NCBI RefSeq assembly: GCF_005503695.1
Contig: NZ_SCMU01000031.1
Span: 1 to 37,784 of the forward strand
Length of the DNA: 37,784 nt
Source: Sphingopyxis sp. 2PD
Lineage (GTDB): Bacteria; Pseudomonadota; Alphaproteobacteria; Sphingomonadales; Sphingomonadaceae
Reading direction: 5' to 3'
Shown here: one piece after another, positions 13,976-22,202 of the stretch
Layout: the number at the start of each line of letters is the position of its first letter
How positions within the stretch are numbered: position 1 is the stretch's first letter
Made by a program: the position numbers and the translations under genes
Notes under the pieces: model-generated
Seen by the model: the letters and a program-made list of their open reading frames with translations, nothing else
What the model was told of the DNA's origin: nothing
Database searches by the model: none

Positions 13976-14227
13976 CGAGCGATGTTAATCCCGCCATCGA
14001 CCGGCGCGCAATGATTCGGTGAAGGTGGCCCCGCCGCGCGGGTCGCGAGCGCGGCAGGGTTGTCGCGCATGTGCCGTTGATTCGTGAAAAATCGGTGACT
14101 TTGCCGCCGCCAGTCATAGTGGGGGGGGACCGGCGGCGGCGGCCCTTTAGGGAGGGGCCATATTTGGCCAACGTGTTGAGGGATGTTCGGTTCCTCGGCG
14201 ACTCGCAACGCTATTGTTGAAAAGCCA

Positions 14228-14854
14228 TCAGCTTCCGCGCGGCTTGAACCAAGGTTCGTCGGTGCGATCGACGATGAGCCTGTCGGCTGGATATTGCGTC
14301 ACCAGCTTCATCGCCTCGTCGGCATTGGCGCGCAGCCAAGTCTCGTGCGCGTCGGGGTGCAGGATCACCGGCATACGGTCGTGAATGTCGAAAAGCTCCT
14401 CGGTCGCATCGACCATGACGCCGGTGTAGGCGTCGTCCCATTCGTCGGTCGGCCGCCACAATCCTGCCCAAGCCGCGGTCGGCTGATCGGCGACGCTGAT
14501 CCATGTCCGCGTCATCTTGCCCTTCGGCCCCTCGGCCTCGGCGAAGGCGGTGAACGGGATGAGGCAGCGGTGCGCTGGTGTCGTGAACCAATGCTTCCAG
14601 AACGGGGTCAGCAGCTTGTCGTCGCGGGCGTTGTTGACCGGCTTCGGTTTGCTGGTTGGCTTCATGCCCTTGAGGCGGACGGGGAAGCCCCAAGTCATTT
14701 GCTCGATCACGCGGGCGCCGTCATGATCGCGGATGACCAGGCCCGGATAGCCCGGATAGACGTCGGCGGGGGCGTTGAAGCCGTGTGGCGCCTGCGCCTT
14801 GAACAGGTCCGCCATTTCGGCGACGGTGCTCTTATTTGTGTATAGGTTGCACAT
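14228..14854 (-). CDS. SRAP domain protein (YedK/HMCES family)
   Basis: 208 aa, full-length SRAP. The catalytic Cys2 follows the initiator (MCNLYTNKST), and the conserved N-A-R (VNNARDDKLLTPFW), R-C-L-I-P (HRCLIPFTAFAEAEG), W-A-G-L-W, and H-D-R-M-P (IHDRMPVIL) motifs are all present. Members form a thiazolidine crosslink to abasic sites in single-stranded DNA and are linked to SOS repair; family knowledge, not shown here. It stands on the minus strand in the cargo zone about 1.8 kb from the ligase-like gene, the same two functions found side by side in the SPbeta prophage (yoqV/yoqW). The start is fixed by the need for Cys at position 2. Confidence 0.92.
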   Translation of the reverse strand: MCNLYTNKSTVAEMADLFKAQAPHGFNAPADVYPGYPGLVIRDHDGARVIEQMTWGFPVRLKGMKPTSKPKPVNNARDDKLLTPFWKHWFTTPAHRCLIPFTAFAEAEGPKGKMTRTWISVADQPTAAWAGLWRPTDEWDDAYTGVMVDATEELFDIHDRMPVILHPDAHETWLRANADEAMKLVTQYPADRLIVDRTDEPWFKPRGS

Positions 14855-14904
14855 CCGGGAATGGTGGCGGACAACTTCCAGGAGTCAACCGCCGAACGAC
14901 CGCA

Positions 14905-14922
14905 AACGACCGATTGCGGACG
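14905..14922. repeat. partial copy of the 73-bp dispersed repeat
   Basis: AAACGACCGATTGCGGAC is identical to the right end of the full repeat at 15513-15530. The matching left end is not recognisable. It lies between the SRAP gene and the divergent gene at 14973. Confidence 0.7.
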
Positions 14923-14972
14923 TTCGGATCTTCGGCAAATGTGACGGTGGCAACAACCGGCAAGGATATCCA

Positions 14973-15458
14973 ATGAACCGGAAATTTCTGGCAGGCGTGC
15001 TGACCGGGGCGACTCTTGGCATTGGTGCGTGGGGAGCCGCAACGCTGTGGCATCGGGATGATCAACAGCCGCTATATCTCCGTCTCGTCGACGACGATTT
15101 TGATTATATTCTCGGACCGGATTACAAACCTGAAACGGAGGGTCCTGCAAGCCTAAAGGTGCTACGGGACTGTAAGATAGAAGCCTTTTTGACCGACGCT
15201 GGCGGCAATGACGCAGTATCCTCTTCATTCATCGCCCTAGATGCAACCCCACCTGAGAAAGTGAATTGCCTCGTCGGAGAGGCGCGTATCCGCTCGATGT
15301 CGATCGCCATTGTGCGAGGCATCGACACAACGCCGACCGATTGCTTGGGCGGCTGGCCGACCCGATTTCGCGACCGCGAGGCCGGCGATTTCAATTTATG
15401 CGTTGGGGGGAAGAATCCAAATCCGATTTACCTGCCCACGCCGCCGCCAAAGCGTTAG
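14973..15458 (+). CDS. hypothetical exported or membrane-anchored protein
   Basis: 161 aa. MNRKFLAGVLTGATLGIGAWGAATLW is a signal peptide or N-terminal anchor. The mature part has several cysteines (LRDCKIEAF, VNCLVGEAR, TDCLGGW, FNLCVGG), suggesting disulphides in the periplasm, and ends in a proline-rich tail. AAGGAT precedes the ATG at good spacing. No family recognised. The stop codon touches the first full 73-bp repeat. Confidence 0.6.
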   Translation: MNRKFLAGVLTGATLGIGAWGAATLWHRDDQQPLYLRLVDDDFDYILGPDYKPETEGPASLKVLRDCKIEAFLTDAGGNDAVSSSFIALDATPPEKVNCLVGEARIRSMSIAIVRGIDTTPTDCLGGWPTRFRDREAGDFNLCVGGKNPNPIYLPTPPPKR

Positions 15459-15530
15459 TCCGCTTCCCACCCCGTTTTCGCCCTTCAGTGCAGTTCGCGA
15501 CGCGGTGGCAGGAAACGACCGATTGCGGAC
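15458..15530. repeat. 73-bp dispersed repeat, copy A
   Basis: Begins GTCCGCTTCCCACCCC and ends AAACGACCGATTGCGGAC; the first and last six bases are inverted (GTCCGC/GCGGAC). The middle 35-40 bp differ from copy B while both ends are conserved and the length is identical. It fills the space between the plus gene ending at 15458 and the minus gene ending at 15534. Confidence 0.8.
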
Positions 15531-15533
15531 ATT

Positions 15534-15650
15534 TCAAATCAGATGAGCAATTAGCACTGTTGCAAGAATAGCGAATATGCCGACGAACGACCACTTCACC
15601 TGTCGTTCGATCATCGGCGTCCATTTGCTGCCGAGATCATTTTTCGCCAC
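15534..15650 (-). CDS. small single-pass membrane protein, 38 aa
   Basis: VAKNDLGSKWTPMIERQVKW (GTG start) followed by a hydrophobic helix SFVGIFAILATVLIAHLI to the stop. A charged N-terminus and one clean transmembrane segment make it a credible small membrane protein despite its length. No strong Shine-Dalgarno is seen. Repeat copy A begins three bases after its stop and copy B lies 23 bp before its start. Phages and satellites use such proteins as exclusion factors, holin-like or regulatory peptides; which, if any, is unknown. Confidence 0.55.
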   Translation of the reverse strand: MAKNDLGSKWTPMIERQVKWSFVGIFAILATVLIAHLI

Positions 15651-15673
15651 TCGAAGACGCTAACGATTAGCTT

Positions 15674-15746
15674 GTCCGCTATCCACCCCATTCCAGTCGC
15701 TCGCGGCCGATTTGGAGCGAGTGACCGGAAACGACCGATTTCGGAT
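15674..15746. repeat. 73-bp dispersed repeat, copy B
   Basis: Begins GTCCGCTATCCACCCC and ends AAACGACCGATTTCGGAT. Same length and ends as copy A with an unrelated centre. It lies eight bases after the stop of the next minus-strand gene. Confidence 0.8.
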
Positions 15747-15754
15747 AATCCGAT

Positions 15755-15982
15755 CTATGCGGAGCCGCTCGCAATTTCGCGTTTAGCTGCAGCAGCCGCC
15801 ATCAAGATGCGTTCAACGATAGCGTCAAACTCGTCCTTGCCGATCGGATCGAGCGAATCGTAGTTAGAGACGCTTTCCGGCCACCAGCCGTGTTCCTCTC
15901 CAGACAAATGCAGTTGCCGTGCGGCGGCTTCCACCTCTTCGTCGGTGGGCCGATCACTATCTGTAATGCGGAGCGAAGACAT
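15755..15982 (-). CDS. hypothetical 75-aa acidic protein
   Basis: 75 aa: RITDSDRPTDEEVEAAARQL, a short loop with GWWPES, then LDPIGKDEFDAIVERILMAAAAAKREI. Two predicted helices with an aromatic loop; composition looks coding. The pattern is familiar from small uncharacterised sphingomonad mobile-element proteins, but no function is known. It is bracketed by repeats at both ends. Confidence 0.6.
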   Translation of the reverse strand: MSSLRITDSDRPTDEEVEAAARQLHLSGEEHGWWPESVSNYDSLDPIGKDEFDAIVERILMAAAAAKREIASGSA

Positions 15983-16005
15983 TCTCGAGGTCTATCAAAC
16001 CTGAC

Positions 16006-16030
16006 GTCCGCTTCCCACCCCATTTCGGAC
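16006..16030. repeat. 25-bp internally deleted copy of the 73-bp repeat
   Basis: Starts GTCCGCTTCCCACCCC exactly as copy A and closes directly with ATTTCGGAC, so the variable centre is missing. It lies two bases after the stop of the zinc-ribbon gene. Confidence 0.75.
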
Positions 16031-16032
16031 AT

Positions 16033-16344
16033 TCACCGCCGCCGCCGCAACTGCCTCTTCCATTCGCTGATATCCGGCATCGGCAATTGTCGCGTGTGAT
16101 CGACGTTGACCAATTCCAGGGTGGCGATCGTCCGCTTCCGTTTGGCATAATAGCATTGAAGGCAGCGCATCCGCTTGCGCACGGCGGGTAGCTTGTCGTT
16201 CCAACCCTTCCGCTCGAACAGCCACCACAGTGCATGCGGATCGAAGATGCCCACGTTCCCGCATTGGCACGACACCTTCACGGTGTGATGCCGACAGGCA
16301 ACGTCGAACAGGTCGCTGATCGGGTTAACTAGCTCTCTTGCCAT
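16033..16344 (-). CDS. zinc-ribbon-like protein
   Basis: 103 aa. Four cysteines in two pairs (VSCQCGNVGIFDP and MRCLQCYYAKRKR) and a basic C-terminus suggest a zinc ribbon that may bind nucleic acid. The ATG at 16344 (MARELVNPISDLFDVACRHH) is chosen; the frame is open to 16374. It follows the same one-gene-one-repeat arrangement as its neighbours. Function unknown. Confidence 0.6.
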   Translation of the reverse strand: MARELVNPISDLFDVACRHHTVKVSCQCGNVGIFDPHALWWLFERKGWNDKLPAVRKRMRCLQCYYAKRKRTIATLELVNVDHTRQLPMPDISEWKRQLRRRR

Positions 16345-16402
16345 CGCCGACGAACGAGAACAAAATTGGAACATCGATGCAAGCGATTCGGAAGAGCGAG
16401 CG

Positions 16403-16591
16403 ATGACGACGGTGGATATGCGGGGACATAACGGCCCCTCGGATTTGGACAGGGTGGCTGATTATCTCGACCGGCGCGCCGACCGCTTCCTTGCCTATGC
16501 GGCCAAAACCGGCAATCCTGACGCACGAACGAGGGCGAGCGCTTTGCAGGTCGAGGCCGGGAATATCCGGGCTGGACTGATTGAGGATTGA
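16403..16591 (+). CDS. hypothetical 62-aa protein, first of a rightward cluster
   Basis: 62 aa, charged and helical (DLDRVADYLDRRADRFLAYAA; RASALQVEAGNIRAGL). GGAAGAG precedes the ATG. Divergent from the zinc-ribbon gene; 58 bp separate them and must hold both promoters. It starts a cluster of five short-spaced genes ending at 17737. Confidence 0.6.
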   Translation: MTTVDMRGHNGPSDLDRVADYLDRRADRFLAYAAKTGNPDARTRASALQVEAGNIRAGLIED

Positions 16592-16595
16592 GCCA

Positions 16596-16922
16596 ATGGA
16601 AACGAACGACTCCCGCCTTGCGATGTTCGGCCAGGACACGCTGGAACCCGAGGTGAGGCAGGCTGCGCTGACGGCTGCTCAAACGGTGCTCGCCCGCGAA
16701 GGCGTGACCGCGCATGACGCCGTCAAAGCCTATGCGGTCGATCTTCTGTTGGCCGAGGGATTGAACGAGACCGAGCGCACCGACGCGCATTTTCGCGAAC
16801 ATGGCGCCAGATTACAGGCTGCCGAGGCGTATTGCCTTGCGAGGGAGGCCGCCGAGGCGGAAATCGCACTGCACGATAACGACGGCGCGCGCTTCGCGGT
16901 GCTATTCTCGGTGGCCGACTGA
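16596..16922 (+). CDS. hypothetical 108-aa protein
   Basis: 108 aa, mainly helical and alanine-rich (QAALTAAQTVLAREGVTAHDAVKAYAVDLLL; AAEAYCLAREAAEAEIAL). GAGGA precedes the ATG, four bases after the previous stop. No family recognised. Confidence 0.6.
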   Translation: METNDSRLAMFGQDTLEPEVRQAALTAAQTVLAREGVTAHDAVKAYAVDLLLAEGLNETERTDAHFREHGARLQAAEAYCLAREAAEAEIALHDNDGARFAVLFSVAD

Positions 16923-16923
16923 C

Positions 16924-17190
16924 ATGCGCCGGATCGATCGCCGAGACTTGAAGGACAGCTTCTACATCAAGATCAAGACAATGCGCCAAGGTCGTCATGG
17001 CCGCGGGCGTCACCCGATCCCGGAGTTGAAAGACGACCATGCGGCGGGCCAGCTCGCCGCAACGCTGGTCGATATCGTCGATGGCAATAGCCGAATGGTG
17101 ATCAGCACCGACGAAAGGCCGAACAGCCATGGTGTCTGCGGGCGCTGGGGCATCGATGAACCTTGGCCCGAAGGGTGCGAGCCGAAATGA
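16924..17190 (+). CDS. hypothetical basic 88-aa protein
   Basis: 88 aa with a strongly basic N-terminal half (MRRIDRRDLKDSFYIKIKTMR...GRGRHPIPEL) and a C-terminus ending GRWGIDEPWPEGCEPK. It starts one base after the previous stop and overlaps the next gene by ATGA. Nucleic-acid binding would suit the charge, but no domain is recognised. Confidence 0.55.
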   Translation: MRRIDRRDLKDSFYIKIKTMRQGRHGRGRHPIPELKDDHAAGQLAATLVDIVDGNSRMVISTDERPNSHGVCGRWGIDEPWPEGCEPK

Positions 17191-17618
17191 TCGCCGCGCT
17201 CATCCTTGCCGCGTCTGTCGTTCCTGCGGGTCAGTCGTTCGATTGCACCCCAACCGCGGTATGGGACGGCGATGGGCCTATTTGGTGTGCTGAAGGGCCG
17301 CATATTCGACTATCGGGCATCGCAGCGCGGGAAATGGACGGAACGTGCAGCCCTGGGCATCCTTGCCCAGCCGCTGACGCTATCGCCGCGCGCGATCACT
17401 TGGTGACATTGCTGGGCAAGCGCGGCGGCGTTCGCCCGACCGGGCACATTTCGGTCACCGGCCCAACGATGCGCTGCCGATCAGCGGGCGGCGCGGGCGG
17501 CAAGCGCACCGCTGCATTTTGCATCTCGCCGCGATCTGGCGACATATCCTGCGCGATGGTCAGGGATGGCTATGCCGCGCGGTGGGACCGGTACTGGCAG
17601 GGACATCGCTGCCCGTGA
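17187..17618 (+). CDS. secreted thermonuclease (SNase)-like protein
   Basis: 143 aa. MIAALILAASVVPAGQS is a short signal peptide. The mature part, FDCTPTAVWDGDGPIWCAEGPHIRLSGIAARE followed by HPCPAADAIAARDHLVTLLG, fits the degenerate thermonuclease family widespread in sphingomonads; the six to eight cysteines suggest disulphides. The usual SNase catalytic Arg/Glu set is only partly visible (RLSGIAARE), so nuclease activity is uncertain. ATGA overlap on entry and GTGA overlap with the next gene place it firmly in the cluster. Confidence 0.75.
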   Translation: MIAALILAASVVPAGQSFDCTPTAVWDGDGPIWCAEGPHIRLSGIAAREMDGTCSPGHPCPAADAIAARDHLVTLLGKRGGVRPTGHISVTGPTMRCRSAGGAGGKRTAAFCISPRSGDISCAMVRDGYAARWDRYWQGHRCP

Positions 17619-17737
17619 TCAAGGATCCGAAATGGCGAGACAAGGCGCTTGCGATCGAATTTTGGATCGCCACGCTCGTCGTCGGGGGAGCGTTTGTCGC
17701 TGGAATTGTCGGCGGCGCGCAAAGTCTGTTCGAATAG
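17615..17737 (+). CDS. small single-pass membrane protein, 40 aa
   Basis: GTG start overlapping the previous stop as GTGA. The sequence is MIKDPKWRDKALAIEFW (initiator read as Met), then a transmembrane helix IATLVVGGAFVAGIVGGAQSL. Coupling and the clean helix support a real gene. No function known. Confidence 0.55.
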   Translation: MIKDPKWRDKALAIEFWIATLVVGGAFVAGIVGGAQSLFE

Positions 17738-17783
17738 AATCGTTTCATCGAAACTTCACAGAATGGCCGTAACTGCGCGGCAA

Positions 17784-17815
17784 CCCCGCCACGATCGCGA
17801 CCCATCGCGGCGGGG
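17784..17815. terminator. hairpin between convergent genes
   Basis: CCCCGCC (17784-17790) and GGCGGGG (17809-17815) enclose an inner CGCG-containing loop. It separates the rightward cluster from the leftward tail genes. Without a T-tract its terminator role is plausible only from position. Confidence 0.4.
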
Positions 17816-17823
17816 CCAATCTG

Positions 17824-18534
17824 TCATCGCCGCCCTAACTGCTGTTCGATCAGCCCCTGCAACGACGCCTGCGCTTCCCGCATGATGGCCGGGACGTCGA
17901 CGCGCGCCGCGCGCGACGTTCGCCGAATGCCGACGAATGCGACGATCGTCTCGGCTGCGATCTGTCCTTTCCGCAGACCGCCATCCTTGCGCAGCGATTT
18001 AGCCGAGCGCGACTTGCCCGAGGCGCTTAGACTCGCCCCTTTAACGACAAGCAACGGGTGGCCGCTCGGCGTCATAACGAAGACGAGCGGCCCAATTTTC
18101 GTTGCCAGCCCTAGCTTCGTATAATTGTCGGGCGTGATGCTCCGCCTGCCGACGCGCGCCGGGATGTCATCGGTGGGGATCCAGAGCCAACGACCCCGGC
18201 GCGGAGCGATGTCGGCGCCGGAAGTATAGGCCTCGATTGCGCCGACGGTGCGGTCGGACTGGCTGCGGATATGTACCCAGCCCGAGGCCGACCAGCCAAC
18301 ACCCTGGCTGCGCACGGCGCCGCGCTTTTCGAGGTCGCTGCCGCTGCCCACGGCGTTGCCCAGGCGGCCGAGACCAGCGCTGCGCATTTCCGTCTGCACC
18401 TTCGCGCGGGCTCTGCTCGCCGCAATATGGGTGGCGTTCAATGCCGCGGCCTGAAGCCGTGACACGGTTTCGCGCTCGAAATTGTCGAACGCGGACCGCG
18501 GCGGCATGCGGAGCTCGACTTTCACCCGGCTCAT
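17824..18534 (-). CDS. DUF6441-like phage tail-region protein
   Basis: 236 aa. An N-terminal helical part (FDNFERETVSRLQAAALNATHIAASRARAKVQTEM) is followed by a beta-rich core: PRRGRWLWIPTDDIPARVG, then GLATKIGPLVFVMTPSGHPLLVVKGAS. This pattern fits the DUF6441 family that accompanies tail genes in alphaproteobacterial phages; the assignment is from memory of the family. It overlaps the tape measure gene by ATGA and is translated after it. It could act in tail completion or head-tail joining. Confidence 0.7.
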   Translation of the reverse strand: MSRVKVELRMPPRSAFDNFERETVSRLQAAALNATHIAASRARAKVQTEMRSAGLGRLGNAVGSGSDLEKRGAVRSQGVGWSASGWVHIRSQSDRTVGAIEAYTSGADIAPRRGRWLWIPTDDIPARVGRRSITPDNYTKLGLATKIGPLVFVMTPSGHPLLVVKGASLSASGKSRSAKSLRKDGGLRKGQIAAETIVAFVGIRRTSRAARVDVPAIMREAQASLQGLIEQQLGRR

Positions 18535-21500
18535 AGGAAAGGCACCGAAGCGAAGCCGCGGCTATCGACCGCGCCACCACCGCTCACTCTCGCGAGCGCG
18601 GCCATACCCCTAAGCAGGTCTTGGGTCTGCTGCTGGATCGCCCCGACAACAGGCGCATTGTCCGCGGCGCCGGTCGCCCGTCCGCTCGAGCTGAACGGGC
18701 TGTCGCGATTTTCGGCGATCGACACGATGTTCTTTTCCGCATCAATCCGCTGCTTCGTGAGCTGCGTGATCTCGTCGAGCAGGTTGAAGTACGGCGTCTG
18801 CGATCCGCTGAACTGGCGCTGGATTTCGAGTAGATACTGCGCCGCTTCGGCATAGGCATCATACGCGCTGCGATCACCCGCCATCACCCGGGCCTTGAGC
18901 GGGTCATAGACGCCCTGCGCCGCCGAGAGACGGTCGCGCAGGCTGCGGCCATTGTCACCGATGGTCAGGTCGTCGAACAGCGATTGCAGGCTGCTGGTGA
19001 CGCGCTTCGACGCTTCCTCGATCGCCTTGGCCCGCTCGAGGCCATACAGGGCTTCGAGGTCGGCATATTCTTCCACGCTGGCCCCCGCTTCCGCGAAGAT
19101 GCCCTTGAGCCGCATGAACTCCTTGTCGAGCGTGTCGAGCGCGGCGCCGACCGGATCTCGATATTCCTTGAGCCGGGTGAAGACCGATTCGAAGTCGAGC
19201 GCCTTCTGAAGCGCGCTGTCGATGTCCTTGCCCTGCTGCAAAAGGCGCTGTGTCGAGGCGCGAAGGCCGGTGATCACCCCGTCCTTGATGAGGTCCATCG
19301 TCGCGGCCCTCACCGCGCCTTCATAATCGTCGTCGAAGTCCAGGCCGCCCTGGCTCTTTTTCAACCGCCCCCGGCCCGTCGTATCGACATGCCAGCTGTC
19401 ACCGCTGCGGCCGATCGATACCGAGCCGCGCGAGGCGTCATAGGTGCCGCCGAGCGCCTGCGCGATCTGCGCGAGGGTGTCGATGGTTGCGCTCGCGGCC
19501 TGATTGCCTGCCTTGATCGCGGAGTTGCTGTTGCCGCCGGTGCCGGTGATCGCAAGATTGCCATCTGCGCCGCCACCGATGGTCGCGAATCCGCGCGGCG
19601 TCTTTTTCAGCAACCCGCCGACGACGCTGCCGAGCAATCCGCCCGCGATGCTGCCGAGCGGCCCAGCGAATTGCCCCAACTTGCCGAGTGATTTGCCGAG
19701 CGCATCCCCGGCAATCTTGCCCAAGGCGCCACCGATCGCCGAACCGGTCGCGCTCCCCTTTTGGCCAAAGACCAAGCTCGAAGCCGTCTGACCGATGAAC
19801 ATGCCTTCGGCTGCCGAGCGAGCGAGTTCCTTCAGGCTCTTCGCGCTGGCGGCCAATGCCTCTTGAGCTTGACGCTGCTCTGAGCGGTTCGTCTTGCCAC
19901 CGCGATCTCCGCTGACCACGATGTCGCCGGTCGGGTCATTGGCCAATGTCTTGTTGACGGCAGATTTCACTTCGGAACCGACACTGTTCAACAGCTTGCC
20001 GCTTCCGAGCAGATTATCGTTAGCCGCGCCGCGGAAGGCCATCGATGCCGCCGAAACGGTGTTGGCAAGATCGATCAACGCGGTGCTGGCGCGCGTGGCA
20101 TTGCCAACGAAATTGTCGGTCGCGATGTCGATCGGCCGCTTACCCTTGATCTCATCCTCGAGCCGAGCGAACAGGTTCCCGAACAAATTATCGGTGAGCC
20201 GGCGGGCAATGATCTCATTGACCTGGCTGCGAAGGTTGCCGACCAGCCCCTTGAGTGAAGCGCGGGCATCATCGGGCAGCCCGGCGATCGATTGCTCGAT
20301 GCTCGATCGGGCGCGGTCGAGTTCCTGCAATTTCGCGCCGACCGACCGAACCGACCGGTCCATTCGTTCCTGCACCCGGGCATTCTCGCGCAGCTGCTGG
20401 AACTGCTTGCACATCAGGTCCAGCTTTTCCTTGCTGATGTTCCGTCCGCGCAGTTCGGCTTCCAGCTGCTCGACGGTCTGCACCCGCAATTGACGCATCA
20501 GATCCTGCTGGAAACTGAGCAGGTCGGCCTCATCCTCCCGACCGCTCAGCAGTAGGCGCTGAATTTGCAGTTCCTGGTTCATGTCGGCGATCCGATCGGT
20601 CACCGGCCGTTGACGGAAGTCAGGCAGAATGCGCTTCTGGGCGTCTTCGATCGCCGCCTTCGTCTCCTCGAGCCTTTTGCGGTTGGCGTCCGTCAGCTTT
20701 TTGCCGGCCAGCTGGGCAGTCACCTCTTTCATGGTGGCTTCGAGCTCACGAGCCGCCGCGTCGGCGCGCGCGATGTCACGGGGCGCCTCGCCGAACTGCT
20801 CGCGCAATCGCGTCACGGATTCCGCGGTCTGGGCGATCGCGTTGTTCAGCTGCTCGGCTTCCCGGCGCGCCTTGTCGGCCCCGCTGCTGCCGCTGGACCG
20901 GGGTGTGCGCGTCCGGTTGGGCTTCACGAGCAGATTGCGATCCCCGGCCGTGGCCTGCCCGTTGAGCAGCCGATCAGCGGAGTCAAAGACCTTCAGGTTT
21001 TCCAGCTCAAGACCAAGATTGGCGACGGACGTGGCGGCTGCGGTAAATTCGTCATCGGTCAATCGGCCGACCCGCCGCAGCTGTTCAAGCTGATCGATCG
21101 CCTTTTTCGAGGTGATCTCACCGGACAGCACCTGCTGCGAAATCACGTCTCGGCCATCGCGCGTGCGCCGCTGGATATTGATGCCGCCGCCGAAACCGCC
21201 GTCGAGGATGAGTTTCCGATCCTGAATGGCCGTTACGCCGCGGCGGGCTTCGGCAAGCCTGCCCTGCGCCTGTACCTTGGCAACGAGCAACTGCGCCTGC
21301 GCGAGCCCTTGCAACGCGGCGTTCTGATTGTTGATCTTGCCGGTGGTCAGGTCGATGACGCCGCCAAGGATGCTTTGCGCCTCGTTGAGCTTGAAGCTGG
21401 AAAACTCGACGTTCTGAAGCGCCTCGTCGGTGGCGAACAGCCCCGAGGTGAAGGTCGCGAGCACTCCGACGCCAAGGCCGACGGCGATACCCCACGGCCC

Positions 21501-22202
21501 CGACAAGAAGCTCGCAAATTGCCCGATCCGGTTTGCCGTCTTGTTCGTCGAGCCCTCGAGGCCGCTGAGTGCGAAGGCCATTTGCGGCAACTGCTGGGCA
21601 AAGACGACGCCGGCGCGCTGGCCGCTGTAGAGCGAGACCGCGATGTCCTGAAGCTGCTGGCCCGCGCCGATCGAGGCTTGCCGCAGTGCGCCCTGCGATG
21701 CGGCGAGGCGCCCATTCGCGGTCGCGGCCTGCTGCGCCTCATTCGCGAACCTCCCCGACGAAACCGAAGCGCGATCGATCTCGACCTGAAGCTTTTCATA
21801 GGCCGCAGCGTTCCGCGCCAGGCTGCGCGCCTTTTCTTCGGCTGCGACGGCCTCGGCGCGCGCGGCAGCGACGAAGTTGCGCGTTTCGGTCGTCAGATCC
21901 CCGCTCGACCGGGCTGCCGCTTCTGCCGCTTGAGCGAGTTGCCGGGTCGCGACGGCGGCCGCTTGTGCATCCGCTGCAGCTTGCCGCATCCCTGCTGTGT
22001 CGAGGTTTAGGCCACCGGCAGCGTTCCGCGGCATGGTGAGCGCCGCCGAGACGGTGCGGCGGATCTCGGCCATGTCGGCATCGAACCGGCGTTTGACGTT
22101 ATCGCTTGCCTGGAACGCGCTGCGCTCGAAATCGCGAAAGCCGCCCGAGCCGCTGTCATATTCAGCGCGGATGAATGCTGGAAAAGCTAAGCCCTGTGCC
22201 AC
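18531..22202 (-). CDS. phage tail length tape measure protein
   Basis: 1223 aa, the largest gene here. Residues 1-215 are alanine-rich coiled coil (DTAGMRQAAADAQAAAVATR...), with the typical early motif RQASIGAGQQLQDIAVSLYSGQ. A hydrophobic segment lies at about 236-257 (WGIAVGLGVGVLATFTSGL), further coiled coil at about 440-640, and a glycine-rich hydrophobic region at about 815-865. The C-terminal third is mixed. It sets tail length and can form part of the DNA channel in siphophages (family knowledge). The frame is intact. Unusually, no major tail, chaperone or tail-terminator gene lies upstream; 735 bp without genes separate its start from the next ORF. Confidence 0.9.
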   Translation of the reverse strand: MAQGLAFPAFIRAEYDSGSGGFRDFERSAFQASDNVKRRFDADMAEIRRTVSAALTMPRNAAGGLNLDTAGMRQAAADAQAAAVATRQLAQAAEAAARSSGDLTTETRNFVAAARAEAVAAEEKARSLARNAAAYEKLQVEIDRASVSSGRFANEAQQAATANGRLAASQGALRQASIGAGQQLQDIAVSLYSGQRAGVVFAQQLPQMAFALSGLEGSTNKTANRIGQFASFLSGPWGIAVGLGVGVLATFTSGLFATDEALQNVEFSSFKLNEAQSILGGVIDLTTGKINNQNAALQGLAQAQLLVAKVQAQGRLAEARRGVTAIQDRKLILDGGFGGGINIQRRTRDGRDVISQQVLSGEITSKKAIDQLEQLRRVGRLTDDEFTAAATSVANLGLELENLKVFDSADRLLNGQATAGDRNLLVKPNRTRTPRSSGSSGADKARREAEQLNNAIAQTAESVTRLREQFGEAPRDIARADAAARELEATMKEVTAQLAGKKLTDANRKRLEETKAAIEDAQKRILPDFRQRPVTDRIADMNQELQIQRLLLSGREDEADLLSFQQDLMRQLRVQTVEQLEAELRGRNISKEKLDLMCKQFQQLRENARVQERMDRSVRSVGAKLQELDRARSSIEQSIAGLPDDARASLKGLVGNLRSQVNEIIARRLTDNLFGNLFARLEDEIKGKRPIDIATDNFVGNATRASTALIDLANTVSAASMAFRGAANDNLLGSGKLLNSVGSEVKSAVNKTLANDPTGDIVVSGDRGGKTNRSEQRQAQEALAASAKSLKELARSAAEGMFIGQTASSLVFGQKGSATGSAIGGALGKIAGDALGKSLGKLGQFAGPLGSIAGGLLGSVVGGLLKKTPRGFATIGGGADGNLAITGTGGNSNSAIKAGNQAASATIDTLAQIAQALGGTYDASRGSVSIGRSGDSWHVDTTGRGRLKKSQGGLDFDDDYEGAVRAATMDLIKDGVITGLRASTQRLLQQGKDIDSALQKALDFESVFTRLKEYRDPVGAALDTLDKEFMRLKGIFAEAGASVEEYADLEALYGLERAKAIEEASKRVTSSLQSLFDDLTIGDNGRSLRDRLSAAQGVYDPLKARVMAGDRSAYDAYAEAAQYLLEIQRQFSGSQTPYFNLLDEITQLTKQRIDAEKNIVSIAENRDSPFSSSGRATGAADNAPVVGAIQQQTQDLLRGMAALARVSGGGAVDSRGFASVPFL

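Noticed and set aside
13818..14171. 117-codon minus-strand ORF overlapping the 81-aa gene
   Set aside because: Arg-rich random-looking frame in another phase over a gene with better support.
15458..16030. Integron attC sites
   Set aside because: The repeats follow genes like attC, but the RYYYAAC/GTTRRRY core sites are not present and no integron-type integrase is seen.
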